Notes under the pieces: generated by a model | What the model was told of the DNA's origin: nothing | Database searches by the model: none | What the model saw: only the letters and a program-made list of their open reading frames with translations | Translations under genes and position numbers: made by a program | Assembly (NCBI RefSeq): GCF_002498065.1 | Contig: NZ_DAFZ01000059.1 | Coordinates: forward strand, 1 to 49,291 | Direction of reading: 5' to 3' | Origin: Methanoculleus sp. UBA208 | GTDB taxonomy: Archaea; Halobacteriota; Methanomicrobia; Methanomicrobiales; Methanoculleaceae | Length of the DNA: 49,291 nt | In this document: piece after piece, positions 7,485 to 15,619 of the stretch | How the letters are laid out: each line of letters begins with the position of its first letter | Position numbering within the stretch: position 1 is the first letter of the stretch

Positions 7485-8264
7485 TCAGCCCTGCCGGTCT
7501 GTCCGCTCCTTAAGAAGCATGCGCTGGTCGTAGACCCGCATCGCCCGCAAAAGATCGATCTTCCGGAACGCCGGCCAGAACGGAGCGCAGAAGTAGACGG
7601 CCGACTCGTGGCCGTTCGCGAGCCAGGGGAGGAAGTTGGACGTCCGGTAGTCGTTGCCGGTACGGATGATCAGGTCGACGGGGGGTATGGGCGCTCCCCG
7701 GTTGAGATGGCTCTCGACGGTCGCGGGGTCGATAGCCGCAGGATCGACGGCACCCCGCTTGACCCCGTCGAGGATCGACCGGGCGGCGTGCACGATCTCG
7801 TTCCGGCCGCCGTAAGCAAGCGCGATGTTGATGGAGTAGTCGGTGTAGTGCAGCGTCGCCTTCTCCGCCGCTTCGATGGTTGCGAGGAGGTCGTCGGGGA
7901 GGAGGGATCTGTCCCCGATCATCCGCACCCGGATATGGTTTTTGTGCACCCGCTCGTCCTTCAGGATCGCGGCGAACTTCTCCCGAAAGAGTGCAAAGAG
8001 CGACGCGAGCTCGCTGCTGTCCCTCCGGAAGTTCTCGGTGGAGAAGGTGTAGAGCGTGATATGCCGCATGCCGAGTTCGCATGCCCAGTCGAGGACCTGC
8101 TCCGTGGCATCCGCTCCGAGTCGGTGGCCGACCGCCGTATCAAGCCCCTGCTCCCTGGCAAACCGGCGGTTTCCATCCTGGATCACCGCAACGTGCCGGG
8201 GAATGTGTTTCACCTGCCACTGCAGGTAACGCTCGTAGAGGGGCTCAATCTTTGATCGCAGCAT
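7485..8264 (-). CDS. uppS: Polyprenyl diphosphate synthase, cis-type (catalytic subunit)
   Basis: A 259-residue cis-prenyltransferase that extends an allylic diphosphate with IPP to make the long polyprenyl carrier for glycan export and N-glycosylation. The catalytic motif is IQDGNRRFAREQG near residue 30, followed by the GH-x-GAD region, TLYTFSTENFRR, the central ALAYGGRNEI, and C-terminal DLIIRTGNDYRTSNFLPW. All main catalytic residues appear present. The ATG at 8264 overlaps the stop of the upstream radical SAM gene by one base, so a longer frame into that gene is rejected. With the non-catalytic homologue about 320 bases away on the other strand, a heteromeric enzyme is plausible. Confidence 0.92.
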   Translation of the reverse strand: MLRSKIEPLYERYLQWQVKHIPRHVAVIQDGNRRFAREQGLDTAVGHRLGADATEQVLDWACELGMRHITLYTFSTENFRRDSSELASLFALFREKFAAILKDERVHKNHIRVRMIGDRSLLPDDLLATIEAAEKATLHYTDYSINIALAYGGRNEIVHAARSILDGVKRGAVDPAAIDPATVESHLNRGAPIPPVDLIIRTGNDYRTSNFLPWLANGHESAVYFCAPFWPAFRKIDLLRAMRVYDQRMLLKERTDRQG

Positions 8265-9274
8265 CAGAGCGGCGTCACCTCGACCACCATGCCACCGTTC
8301 GGGTAGCGTTCGACGACGTACTTCCTGCCCGGCAACCCGGCACCGTGATCGGCAAGCACCCACCACGCCATCTCGATTCTTCCTTCGCAGACCACATAGT
8401 CATCCTCATCAAAGCCCTCCAGGAATTCGTCGACGGGGCCTGCCGCCTCAAGCACCCCGTACACGACCGTCCCGTCATCCGTCACCTCCTCAAACGGACG
8501 CGCAGTATTGGCAGCGATCCGCTTTAACCGTTCCCGTAACTGGACCGAGTCCTTGAAGGCCGACGAGCAGAAGTGCACTTTGGGGTCGGCCGAGAGTTTC
8601 TCCGCCCACTGGCGGGCGCCCAACACAGCGTTATGCAGCCCGTCCGCGGGCTCGAGCCCGCGTTCGCGCATGGCGCCAGCGCAGGTCTCCCCCCACTCCA
8701 GTTCGTTGATGTTGAGGAAATCGAGAAGCGGGAGGGCAGCGGCAAGGTCCTCGATTCCCGGGAGCGCCGGCACCTCGATGCCGATCAAAAAGCCCATCCG
8801 GCGGGCGAGGACGGCTGATTTGGCGAACTCGGTCTTCAGGATGCATGGCCAGACTTCATGGGGCGGGTGCAGCCGGATCTCGTCGACCAGCCCCTGCAGG
8901 CGCCGGAGCGCGGGCTCGTCCGGCGCAAGGCCGGTATAGAGGTGGATCTGGTGGTCCGGGCCGAAGTGCTCCTTGAGAAGCCTCGCGCACTCCACCACCC
9001 GGTCGAGTTCAAGCAGCGGTTCGCCGCCGGTGATACCGGTCCCAAGAGCGCTCATGCTCTCCGCCACTTCGATGATCTCGGACGGCGACGAGACTCTCCG
9101 TTCGTTTGCAAACACTACGTCCCGGCCTTTCCGCTCACGCGAGAGCGGGCAGTACCAGCACGTGCGGTGGCACCGGCCGGTCACGAAGAGGACCATCTTT
9201 GCTCCCTGGTGGCAGAGGACGCATCCCGGAGAGAGGAACCGCCCGCCGGGGGGTACTCCCGACTCCTGTGGCAT
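8264..9274 (-). CDS. Uncharacterised radical SAM protein (COG2108-like)
   Basis: A 336-residue radical SAM enzyme. The Fe-S/SAM motif is CHRTCWYC (Cys35, Cys39, Cys42), followed by TGITGGEPLLE, the GGE motif that contacts SAM. Two more cysteines at residues 18 and 21 (PGCVLC) could bind metal. The C-terminal part (about residues 255-336) has a small beta-rich region ending in GRKYVVERYPNGG. It resembles the archaeal group annotated as Fe-S proteins related to pyruvate formate-lyase activase, whose substrate is unknown. It is likely co-transcribed with uppS, because the stop and start codons overlap (TGATG). ATG at 9274 is favoured: upstream codons encode a low-complexity stretch untypical of the family. 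Confidence 0.82.
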   Translation of the reverse strand: MPQESGVPPGGRFLSPGCVLCHQGAKMVLFVTGRCHRTCWYCPLSRERKGRDVVFANERRVSSPSEIIEVAESMSALGTGITGGEPLLELDRVVECARLLKEHFGPDHQIHLYTGLAPDEPALRRLQGLVDEIRLHPPHEVWPCILKTEFAKSAVLARRMGFLIGIEVPALPGIEDLAAALPLLDFLNINELEWGETCAGAMRERGLEPADGLHNAVLGARQWAEKLSADPKVHFCSSAFKDSVQLRERLKRIAANTARPFEEVTDDGTVVYGVLEAAGPVDEFLEGFDEDDYVVCEGRIEMAWWVLADHGAGLPGRKYVVERYPNGGMVVEVTPL

Positions 9275-9386
9275 ATTGTAGTATATATGGGAGTGCGAAG
9301 AAGAAAAGGTTTGACGGTCATGGAGGGGGATTCCAGAGGGAACCGTTTTTTGGAATTCCGAAGTCACCGACTCATCCCGGGGAGCG

Positions 9387-10568
9387 TCACACCAGACCGT
9401 CGGGCCCCCTCACCCTCCCCTCGTCCACCAGCTCCGTATAGTCGTCGAACCAGTAAGCCTCCGGGTTGCTCTTATAGACCAGGAACCGCCCGCGATCCTC
9501 TGGGTTTGCCGCCTGGTTGTACTTGAAGTAGGTGTATCTGTCGGTCTTCCCCAGAACCTCAATCTTGCCGGTGGCATGGGAGATCACGAACCTGGCCCGT
9601 TTCGCAAGCCCCGAGCAGATCGTTCGGGCTTGCTCGAAGATCCGGTAGGACTCCTCCACCGGGACCGCAAACGTCCGGTTGCCGGTCGTGGGGCGGCACT
9701 GGAATACGTAGTAGGGATTGACACCGATGAACGAGAGTTTATTGAAGAGCCCGGCGAGCACCTCCGGGTCATCGTTGATGCCGCGGATCAGGGGCGTCTG
9801 GTTCATGACGATTGCTCCGGCTTCCTGCAGGAGAGCAACCGCACGACACGCGGTGTCGGTCAGCTCCCTCGGGTGGTTGAACTGCGCCATGATGTAAATG
9901 CGCTTCTCATCCAGGCTGTAGTCCCGGATCATATCCAGCAGCGCAGGGTCGTTCGTGATCCGGAAGGGATCGTATGCAGGCATCTTCGTGCCGATCCGGA
10001 TGATCTCGACGTGATCGATATCCCGGAGCTGGCGGATTATGTCAAGCAGCCGATCGGTCTCGAGGATCAGGGGATCGCCCCCGGTGAGCAGAACGTTGTT
10101 GATCTCCGGATGATCCCGGATGTAGGCAAGCCCCCCGGAGACGTCCTTATTCACTTCGCGCGCATCCTCGATGAAGAGGCGCTTGCGGAAACAGTAGCGG
10201 CAGAGGCCGCCGCAGAGGTCGCTGACCAGCAGGAGAGCGGTCTCCCGGTACTTGTGCTGCAGCCCCGGCGCCCGGGTATACCGATGCTCCGATGACGGGT
10301 CAAGGTGTCCCCAGGGCTCAAGTTCTTCAACGGTCGGTATGATCAGCCGCCGGATAGGATCGGTCGGGTCGTCCCAGTCAATCAGCGAGAGGTAGTAATC
10401 GTTGGATCGGAACGCAAAGAGTTCCGTCACCTGCGCAAGGTCGGCGCACTTCTCTGCATCGATACCGGGGACCATATCGAGCGATGATATGTAGATCGGG
10501 TTTTTAATATCATTTATCGGGTTAACGGTATCGTCGATCGAGTTCCGGATATCATATGTCGTGTTCAT
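9387..10568 (-). CDS. Lysine 2,3-aminomutase family radical SAM enzyme (KamA-like)
   Basis: A 393-residue KamA-family protein. The radical SAM motif CGGLCRYC places cysteines at 119, 123 and 126, and LLTGGDPL follows. The C-terminal HATGKIEVLGKT segment includes a candidate PLP-binding lysine. KamA-family enzymes move an amino group from C2 to C3; in some methanogens the product beta-lysine is acetylated by AblB to an osmolyte. No acetyltransferase gene lies beside it here, so substrate (lysine or glutamate) and pathway are open. The ATG at 10568 has a strong ribosome-binding site (AGGAGGT) just upstream. A TATA-like sequence at 10769-10780 would imply a leader of about 170 bases. Confidence 0.85.
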   Translation of the reverse strand: MNTTYDIRNSIDDTVNPINDIKNPIYISSLDMVPGIDAEKCADLAQVTELFAFRSNDYYLSLIDWDDPTDPIRRLIIPTVEELEPWGHLDPSSEHRYTRAPGLQHKYRETALLLVSDLCGGLCRYCFRKRLFIEDAREVNKDVSGGLAYIRDHPEINNVLLTGGDPLILETDRLLDIIRQLRDIDHVEIIRIGTKMPAYDPFRITNDPALLDMIRDYSLDEKRIYIMAQFNHPRELTDTACRAVALLQEAGAIVMNQTPLIRGINDDPEVLAGLFNKLSFIGVNPYYVFQCRPTTGNRTFAVPVEESYRIFEQARTICSGLAKRARFVISHATGKIEVLGKTDRYTYFKYNQAANPEDRGRFLVYKSNPEAYWFDDYTELVDEGRVRGPDGLV

Positions 10569-10847
10569 TGGAATACCTCCTGAGCGACACTCTCCAGTGC
10601 AGGATACAATCCGCAACAGTCGGGGACAGCTGCATGAGAGCGGAGATCGAGAACGAGACGATCTGCGCAAAGGGTTCATGAGAGTTTCGCGCACTCATGC
10701 AGGAAACCGTCGCTCCGACGTGCGTCATTGAGTGTCGGATTACGTGTCGTATCCAAAAGGGTCCTCAGGATATTTATATCTTCGGTTAGGGGTGCGATGC
10801 TACAGGAGAATAGCCCGCCGCCCCCATCAAATGCGGTAGACGCCGTA

Positions 10848-11222
10848 TTACTTCTTCTTCTTGACCATAGAGAGAATGTCCACCACGTATTTTCCTTCCT
10901 TTTCCAGTCCGACGACAACCTCGTCCGATCGGGCCAGTTTCTCGAGATTCAGTTCGTACGAACCGGGACTGAGGATACGGATGCTCTCGATCCGCTCGAA
11001 GACCTCGATCTCCTCTCTTCGTCGATCCCGCTGGACCTCAAGCACGTCCTCGCCCGTATCCCGGGCAATCTCGTCGATGGTCTTCTCCTTCAGCACGTCG
11101 TCGTGCCGTTCGGCCTCACGGATGTAGAGAAACTTCTTCCCGCCGCAGCTCGGGCATCCTTTCAGTATCCTCGTCGAACCGTCCTCGAACTCCCTGCCAC
11201 ATTGCGTACACTTGTGAGGCAT
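10848..11222 (-). CDS. oapC: OapC-like Zn-ribbon protein (DUF2072)
   Basis: A 124-residue protein. The N-terminal zinc ribbon has CTQCGREF and GCPSCGG (two C-x-x-C pairs within the first 27 residues). A charged, helical middle and a small C-terminal beta region (LEKEGKYVVDILSMV) end in four lysines. It matches the conserved archaeal Zn-ribbon family found beside a DUF2073 protein and an Era-like GTPase. In Haloferax the three genes were described as origin-associated (oapABC). The molecular role is unknown. It is the last gene of the three-gene operon here, about 20 bases after oapB. Confidence 0.82.
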   Translation of the reverse strand: MPHKCTQCGREFEDGSTRILKGCPSCGGKKFLYIREAERHDDVLKEKTIDEIARDTGEDVLEVQRDRRREEIEVFERIESIRILSPGSYELNLEKLARSDEVVVGLEKEGKYVVDILSMVKKKK

Positions 11223-11242
11223 ATGTCACCCGTAATACCCGT

Positions 11243-11620
11243 TCATCTCGAGGAGGAGACCCATGCACTGATGAGATCCTTCTCCTTCTTGAGTGTCCTG
11301 AGCTGGTTTGCAGGCCCGATCACGGTCAGCCGGGTCTCGGAGCGCTTCCCCCCGAGGATTCTCCCCAGAAAACCGTTCGGGGCATCTCTGATGGGGTAGG
11401 TCTCCATCTCGATTCCGGAAAACCCGTCCGGCGCGATCTCCCGCATCGTGATCTCGATGAGTTTGCTCTGCTCATCCGGCGCGAGACCCTTCTCCAGGAT
11501 AACGATGTTCCCTTCCATGACATCGTCGAGGATCAGGCGGATCTTCTCCATTCCGGTGAGCCGATCCAGACGTTCCGCCGAAATCAGGTCTATCTGTACA
11601 CCCTGTATCATACCCATCAC
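11243..11620 (-). CDS. oapB: OapB-like protein (DUF2073)
   Basis: A 125-residue protein of the DUF2073 family. It has an N-terminal strand-rich part (MIQGVQIDLISAERL), a helix with LILDDVMEGNIVILEKGL, and a lysine-rich C-terminal region (LRTLKKEKD). It contains no catalytic motif that I recognise. Its start overlaps the GTPase gene stop (ATGA at 11617-11620), so the two are translationally coupled. The constant three-gene neighbourhood in archaea suggests a complex with OapA and OapC. The origin link is known from haloarchaea and is not demonstrated here. Confidence 0.82.
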   Translation of the reverse strand: MMGMIQGVQIDLISAERLDRLTGMEKIRLILDDVMEGNIVILEKGLAPDEQSKLIEITMREIAPDGFSGIEMETYPIRDAPNGFLGRILGGKRSETRLTVIGPANQLRTLKKEKDLISAWVSSSR

Positions 11621-12258
11621 CCGAAATATGACGTCATATTCTCGTACAGCTCTTCCACGTTGGTCCCTTCAAGGCCGGATATGGCGATCACGGGGTGCTG
11701 GGGAAACGCACTCTTGATCCGCGCAGGGGAAGCGTCGGGGAGATCGTTCTTGTTCGCGACGATCAGGACCGGGAGCTTCCGGCTCTCGATGATCCCCACG
11801 AGCATGATGTTCACCTGCTGGAACGGGTCCAGCGTGGCATCAAGCATGTAGATGACGCCGTCGATATCCTCACGAAGCCAGTGCATCGCCTCAGCCACGC
11901 CCTCGGTTGCCTCCCGTGCCCGCTTGACCGCCTCCTCCTTATCGATGCCGTACTCGACGAACTCGTTATAGTCGATCTTGGTCGTCACGCCCGGCGTATC
12001 GACGATATCGATAGTGATCGAACTGCCGTTCTGGCCTGTGATAGTGATATTCTCTTTGCGCCGCACGCGGCGGGTCTCGTGAGGCACCTCGCTGACCGGC
12101 CCGACCGCATCACCGACCCAATCCCGCACAATCCTGTTCGCGAGCGTCGTCTTGCCGGCATTGGGAGGCCCATAGATCCCGATGCGGCAGGTCTGCTTCT
12201 TAAAGAGTGCCTTCAAGAACCCCGAGATCTTTTTTTTCGTACGAACTAAGAACGTCAT
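11617..12258 (-). CDS. oapA: OapA-like Era-family GTPase
   Basis: A 213-residue GTP-binding protein. Motifs are G1 GPPNAGKTT near residue 30, G3 DTPG in IDIVDTPGVTTKID, G4 NKND, and a G5-like ISGLEG near the C-terminus. The N-terminus is short and basic (RTKKKISGFLKALFKKQ), which might bind nucleic acid or membrane. This is the first gene of the oapA-oapB-oapC operon. On the minus strand CTTAAGTATAGG at about 12286-12297 could be the TATA element, about 30 bases before the ATG, which implies an almost leaderless message. Function is unproven; Era-like relatives act in ribosome assembly. Confidence 0.88.
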   Translation of the reverse strand: MTFLVRTKKKISGFLKALFKKQTCRIGIYGPPNAGKTTLANRIVRDWVGDAVGPVSEVPHETRRVRRKENITITGQNGSSITIDIVDTPGVTTKIDYNEFVEYGIDKEEAVKRAREATEGVAEAMHWLREDIDGVIYMLDATLDPFQQVNIMLVGIIESRKLPVLIVANKNDLPDASPARIKSAFPQHPVIAISGLEGTNVEELYENMTSYFG

Positions 12259-12469
12259 TAAGTTCCCTCAGGTAGGCCAATTTTGCCTATACTTAAGTGA
12301 GTTGTGGCACTCACAAATAAATATAATTATATGTTCCGTCCGGCGCATCCTCCCTATTTTGGAGACAAACAGCAATCCCGGGGTGTGAGAATTCTTTTAT
12401 ACTGTTGAAACCTAGATAGACTTGCACCCGGAGAATTGGCTCAAATAACGGCCAGATTAGGAGAATCCC
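12259..12469. promoter_or_regulatory. Divergent promoter region between oapA and the CBS-gene operon
   Basis: This 211-base spacer is AT-richer than its surroundings. It holds a leftward TATA candidate near 12286-12297 and a rightward one, CTTTTATAC, at 12394-12402. An A/T run lies at about 12314-12332. I looked for origin-recognition-box-like sequence because of the neighbouring oap genes and did not find one. Confidence 0.45.
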
Positions 12470-13033
12470 ATGATGAATAATAGCGATGCCATCCGTTTTG
12501 AGACACGCATACCAGTCAGGGAGGTCATGCAGAGCCATCCAACGACCATCGATGTGGGGGAGACAGTCGCCCTGGCGGCGCAGACCATGTGCCGCGACGG
12601 GGTCGGCAGTTGTATTGTGCTGCAGAATAACCTGCCCACCGGGATCGTCACGGAAGAGGATATCAACTGCAAGGTTGTGGCAAAAGACTCAAAACCGAGC
12701 AGCGTCTCCGTCAGCGAGGTCATGAGCACCCCGCTGATCACGATCAGTGCCGACAAACTGGTCGGGGATGCCGCAGCAATGATGGTGAAGCACCGTGTCC
12801 GCAGGCTTCCTGTCGTTGAGGACCAGCTGGTTATCGGGATCGTGACGGTCAGGGATATCCTCACCGTCGCGGCCGAAGTGAACGAACTGCTGGCAGACCT
12901 CATCGAGATCAACCGCGAGGAAGAGTACGCCCTGGGAGTCTGCGACCGGTGCGGAAACATGTCAGACGATCTCTCGCGGGTCGACAACCTTATGCTCTGC
13001 CCCGTCTGTCGGGAGGAGGAGCAGTTGCTATGA
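12470..13033 (+). CDS. CBS-pair protein with C-terminal zinc ribbon
   Basis: A 187-residue protein. Two CBS motifs form one Bateman module: residues about 15-72 (VREVMQSHPTTIDVGETVALAA ... GIVTEEDI, shown in part) and 80-140 (VMSTPLITISADKLVGDAA ... GIVTVRDIL). A C-terminal zinc ribbon has CDRCGN and CPVC. CBS modules usually bind adenosine nucleotides or SAM and regulate partners; the ribbon suggests nucleic-acid or protein contact. It is the first of five CBS genes in tandem. GGAGA lies seven bases upstream of the ATG. The stop overlaps the next start (ATGA). Confidence 0.85.
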   Translation: MMNNSDAIRFETRIPVREVMQSHPTTIDVGETVALAAQTMCRDGVGSCIVLQNNLPTGIVTEEDINCKVVAKDSKPSSVSVSEVMSTPLITISADKLVGDAAAMMVKHRVRRLPVVEDQLVIGIVTVRDILTVAAEVNELLADLIEINREEEYALGVCDRCGNMSDDLSRVDNLMLCPVCREEEQLL

Positions 13034-13785
13034 AGGTGGCCGCAAACCTGATGGTGGAGATTCCCACCCTGCGCTACGACGACTACGTCACGAAAGCACG
13101 CAGCGTTCTGCGGGACGATGTCTTTCGTGAACTCTACATCGTGGACGAAAAAAATCGCCTGATGGGCTATCTCGACATATCCGACGTCCTGCGGGTTATG
13201 GACACCAAGTCGAACGTCACCGTCAAAGGTTTCATCAGGGAGGCCGCCCAGGTCGCCTCGAATACGCCCCTTGCGGAGGTCGGCCTCGCTATAATGAATG
13301 CCCGTACAAACAGCGCTGCGGTTGTCAATGAAGACGGTGCATACCAGGGAGGGGTGCTCTTCTCCGAACTCTTCCCCGTCCTGATCTCCCGTCGTGACAT
13401 CCCCGGCAGGGTCGAGGACGTCATGTCGTGCCAACCCGTCACCTGCGCGCCGGACGACCCCATACACCGCATCTACAGCCTGATCGTTGCGAGCGGCTTT
13501 AATGCGTTCCCGGTGGTGCAGAAGAAGGAGGCCATCGGCATCGTCTCCCGCCGGGATCTCCTGCGCGCCGGAAATGTCCGCATATCGGTGAAAAATCAGG
13601 CTGATACCACCGTGGAGCGGGTGATGACGACACCCGTCATCTCGGTGACGCCGGATGATTCGCTGGCAACGGCGAGCCGGCTGATGGTCGACCACGACAT
13701 CAGCATCCTCCCGGTCATCGACGAGAGAAAGAGGCTCGTCGGCGTTATCGACCGCCATGACGTCCTCGCTGGCCGCATCCCATGA
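13030..13785 (+). CDS. Four-CBS-motif protein
   Basis: A 251-residue protein consisting almost only of four CBS motifs. The clearest are the third (VEDVMSCQPVTCAPDDPIHR, GIVSRRDLL) and fourth (VERVMTTPVISVTPDDSLAT, GVIDRHDVL). The first two are more diverged, for example VKGFIREAAQVASNTPL. No other catalytic or DNA-binding domain is visible, so it probably works as a ligand-sensing subunit. It starts inside the stop codon of the zinc-ribbon CBS gene. Ligand and partner cannot be named from sequence. Confidence 0.87.
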   Translation: MKVAANLMVEIPTLRYDDYVTKARSVLRDDVFRELYIVDEKNRLMGYLDISDVLRVMDTKSNVTVKGFIREAAQVASNTPLAEVGLAIMNARTNSAAVVNEDGAYQGGVLFSELFPVLISRRDIPGRVEDVMSCQPVTCAPDDPIHRIYSLIVASGFNAFPVVQKKEAIGIVSRRDLLRAGNVRISVKNQADTTVERVMTTPVISVTPDDSLATASRLMVDHDISILPVIDERKRLVGVIDRHDVLAGRIP

Positions 13786-13824
13786 GGACGTCTCCGGACA
13801 CTGTAATTCCAGAGGAGTGAGACC

Positions 13825-14772
13825 ATGCAACCGAACCCCAATAATTCAGATAAGAAACCGGCTGACAGGCTCCTGAAGATGCCGGGCAAACGCGACCGCG
13901 GACCGGTCGACTTCAAGACGAGAATCGCAGAGTATGAAGGCGAGATCATGGCGATCGCCACGAGGGACGTTGTTACGGCACAGCGGACCACAACGATCAT
14001 CCAGGCGGTCGAGATCATGACCAGGGCAGGGTTCCGCAGGCTGCCGATCGTCGATGCGGGAACGCACCGCCTCCGGGGGATCGTGACCGTCAGCGACATC
14101 ATCGACTTCATGGGTGGCGGCGACAAGTTCAACCTCGTACAGGTGAAGCATGGAGGGAACTTCCTCGCGGCCATCAACGAGGAACTCCGCGAGATCATGA
14201 CCCCGCACCTGGTTACCATGCCCGTTGCCGGGAGCATCGCCGATGCGGTCGATATCATTGTCAACAAAAACGTCGGCGGGATCCCCATCATCGACCCCGA
14301 AGGAGAACTGAAGGGCATCGTGACCGAGCGTGACGTGATGAAGGTGCTCACCACCGAGCACTCGGGCCGCAGGGCGGAAGATATCATGAGGTCGCCGGTA
14401 CGCGTCACCAGTCCCGACACCCCGATCGGCAACGTCTGCAAGGAAATGGTGAAGTGCAGGTTCAGGCGGCTTCCGGTCGTTGTCGACGACGTTCTCTGCG
14501 GCATCGTGACCGCCACCGATATCATGAGCTATCTCGGGAAAGGCAAGGCCTTCGAGCAGCTGACGACCGGGGACTCCGCCGAGGTTATGGGGGCGCCGGT
14601 ACGGTCGCTTCTCTCCGGGGAACTTCACACCACCACAACGGACCGGAATATCCACGACATCGCCCTCGAGATGATCCAGCGGCATGTAGGGGCGTTCCCT
14701 GTCATAGAGGATTCACGCCTTGTCGGACTTGTGACGGAATACGACCTTGTGAAGGCATTTGCAGAGGGGTGA
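13825..14772 (+). CDS. Four-CBS-motif protein
   Basis: A 315-residue protein with a charged N-terminal extension (about 45 residues, KKPADRLLKMPGKRDRG) and four CBS motifs: near residues 47-100 (GIVTVSDII), 128-175 (IMTPHLVTMPVAGSI, GIVTERDVM), 185-240 (DIMRSPVRVTSPDTP, GIVTATDIM) and 255-312 (GLVTEYDLV). All four keep the GIVT-x-x-D signature typical of nucleotide-binding motifs. It is the longest of the five tandem CBS genes and the only one preceded by a gap (about 40 bases); GAGGAGTGAGACC there contains a good ribosome-binding site. Confidence 0.88.
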   Translation: MQPNPNNSDKKPADRLLKMPGKRDRGPVDFKTRIAEYEGEIMAIATRDVVTAQRTTTIIQAVEIMTRAGFRRLPIVDAGTHRLRGIVTVSDIIDFMGGGDKFNLVQVKHGGNFLAAINEELREIMTPHLVTMPVAGSIADAVDIIVNKNVGGIPIIDPEGELKGIVTERDVMKVLTTEHSGRRAEDIMRSPVRVTSPDTPIGNVCKEMVKCRFRRLPVVVDDVLCGIVTATDIMSYLGKGKAFEQLTTGDSAEVMGAPVRSLLSGELHTTTTDRNIHDIALEMIQRHVGAFPVIEDSRLVGLVTEYDLVKAFAEG

Positions 14773-14779
14773 AAAGAGC

Positions 14780-15619
14780 ATGCGTGCCATCGATGTGATG
14801 TCCGCTCCGGTGTATGTCGTTGCACCGGCCGATAACGTCGCCTATGCGCGAAACCTTATGCTGAAGCACCACGTGTCGAGACTCCCCGTCATGGAAGGGG
14901 ACGAACTCCGGGGCATCCTTACCAAGAAAGATATCGCCTACCGGCTCAGGCAGACGGAACCGATGTGGCGACGGCGCCCGATCGACCGGATCCCGGTCAG
15001 TATCCTGATGGCACCAAAGCCGATCACCGTAAAACCGGAGACCAGCATCCGCGATATCGCAGCCATAATGCTTGATAGGGATATATCCGGACTGCCCGTG
15101 GTCGATAACGGCAAGATGACCGGCATCGTGACCAAACTGGATGTTATGCGTTCGGCCCGTGTACGCGGGCTCTCTGCCCGGGTCAGCGATATTATGGAGG
15201 ATGCGGTCACGGTCAACCGGTACCACTCGCTGGACCATGTCATCGACACGATAAAGGGAAAAAACGATAAACTTATTGTCGTTAACGACAATGGAAGCCT
15301 TGCCGGCATCATTACGGAGAGTAACCTCGCATTTTATGAGTATCATGACGAGCGGATGAACCTGCCCAGAAAAGACGTTACACACCTTCGGAAAGAGGAG
15401 CCGGCAGGGCAGAAACGCTTCAGATACGTCGTCGAGGTATCGGCAGTTGCAGAGGACATCATGAGCCGCCCGGTCATTACCGTCCCCCCTGATGCATCAC
15501 TCCAGGATGCTGTCGGGTTGATGCTCGCAAACCAGATCAACAGCCTCGTGGTCGTGGATGACGGTGATGTCCAGGGTATGCTCAAGAGAGATGATATCAT
15601 CAAGGAAGTGGCAAAATGA
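14780..15619 (+). CDS. Four-CBS-motif protein
   Basis: A 279-residue protein with four CBS motifs and almost no extra sequence. Motif starts are MRAIDVMSAPVYVVAPADN, ILMAPKPITVKPETSIRD, VSDIMEDAVTVNRYHSLD and EDIMSRPVITVPPDASLQ. The third ends in GIITESNL and the others in G-[IM]-[LV]-T/K-x-x-D. ATG at 14780 is preferred over the ATG at 14759, because GAGGGGTGAAAAG just before it supplies a ribosome-binding site and homologous motifs start right there. Its stop overlaps the next gene by four bases. Confidence 0.87.
   Translation: MRAIDVMSAPVYVVAPADNVAYARNLMLKHHVSRLPVMEGDELRGILTKKDIAYRLRQTEPMWRRRPIDRIPVSILMAPKPITVKPETSIRDIAAIMLDRDISGLPVVDNGKMTGIVTKLDVMRSARVRGLSARVSDIMEDAVTVNRYHSLDHVIDTIKGKNDKLIVVNDNGSLAGIITESNLAFYEYHDERMNLPRKDVTHLRKEEPAGQKRFRYVVEVSAVAEDIMSRPVITVPPDASLQDAVGLMLANQINSLVVVDDGDVQGMLKRDDIIKEVAK

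Noticed and set aside
12259..12469. A replication origin beside oapABC
   Set aside because: No origin-recognition-box-like repeats and no orc1/cdc6 gene were found; the AT-rich stretch is explained by two divergent promoters.
12457..14525. Long open frames on the minus strand opposite the CBS genes
   Set aside because: They mirror the GC-rich codon pattern of the CBS genes, have no recognisable domain, and the plus-strand CBS motifs are unmistakable.
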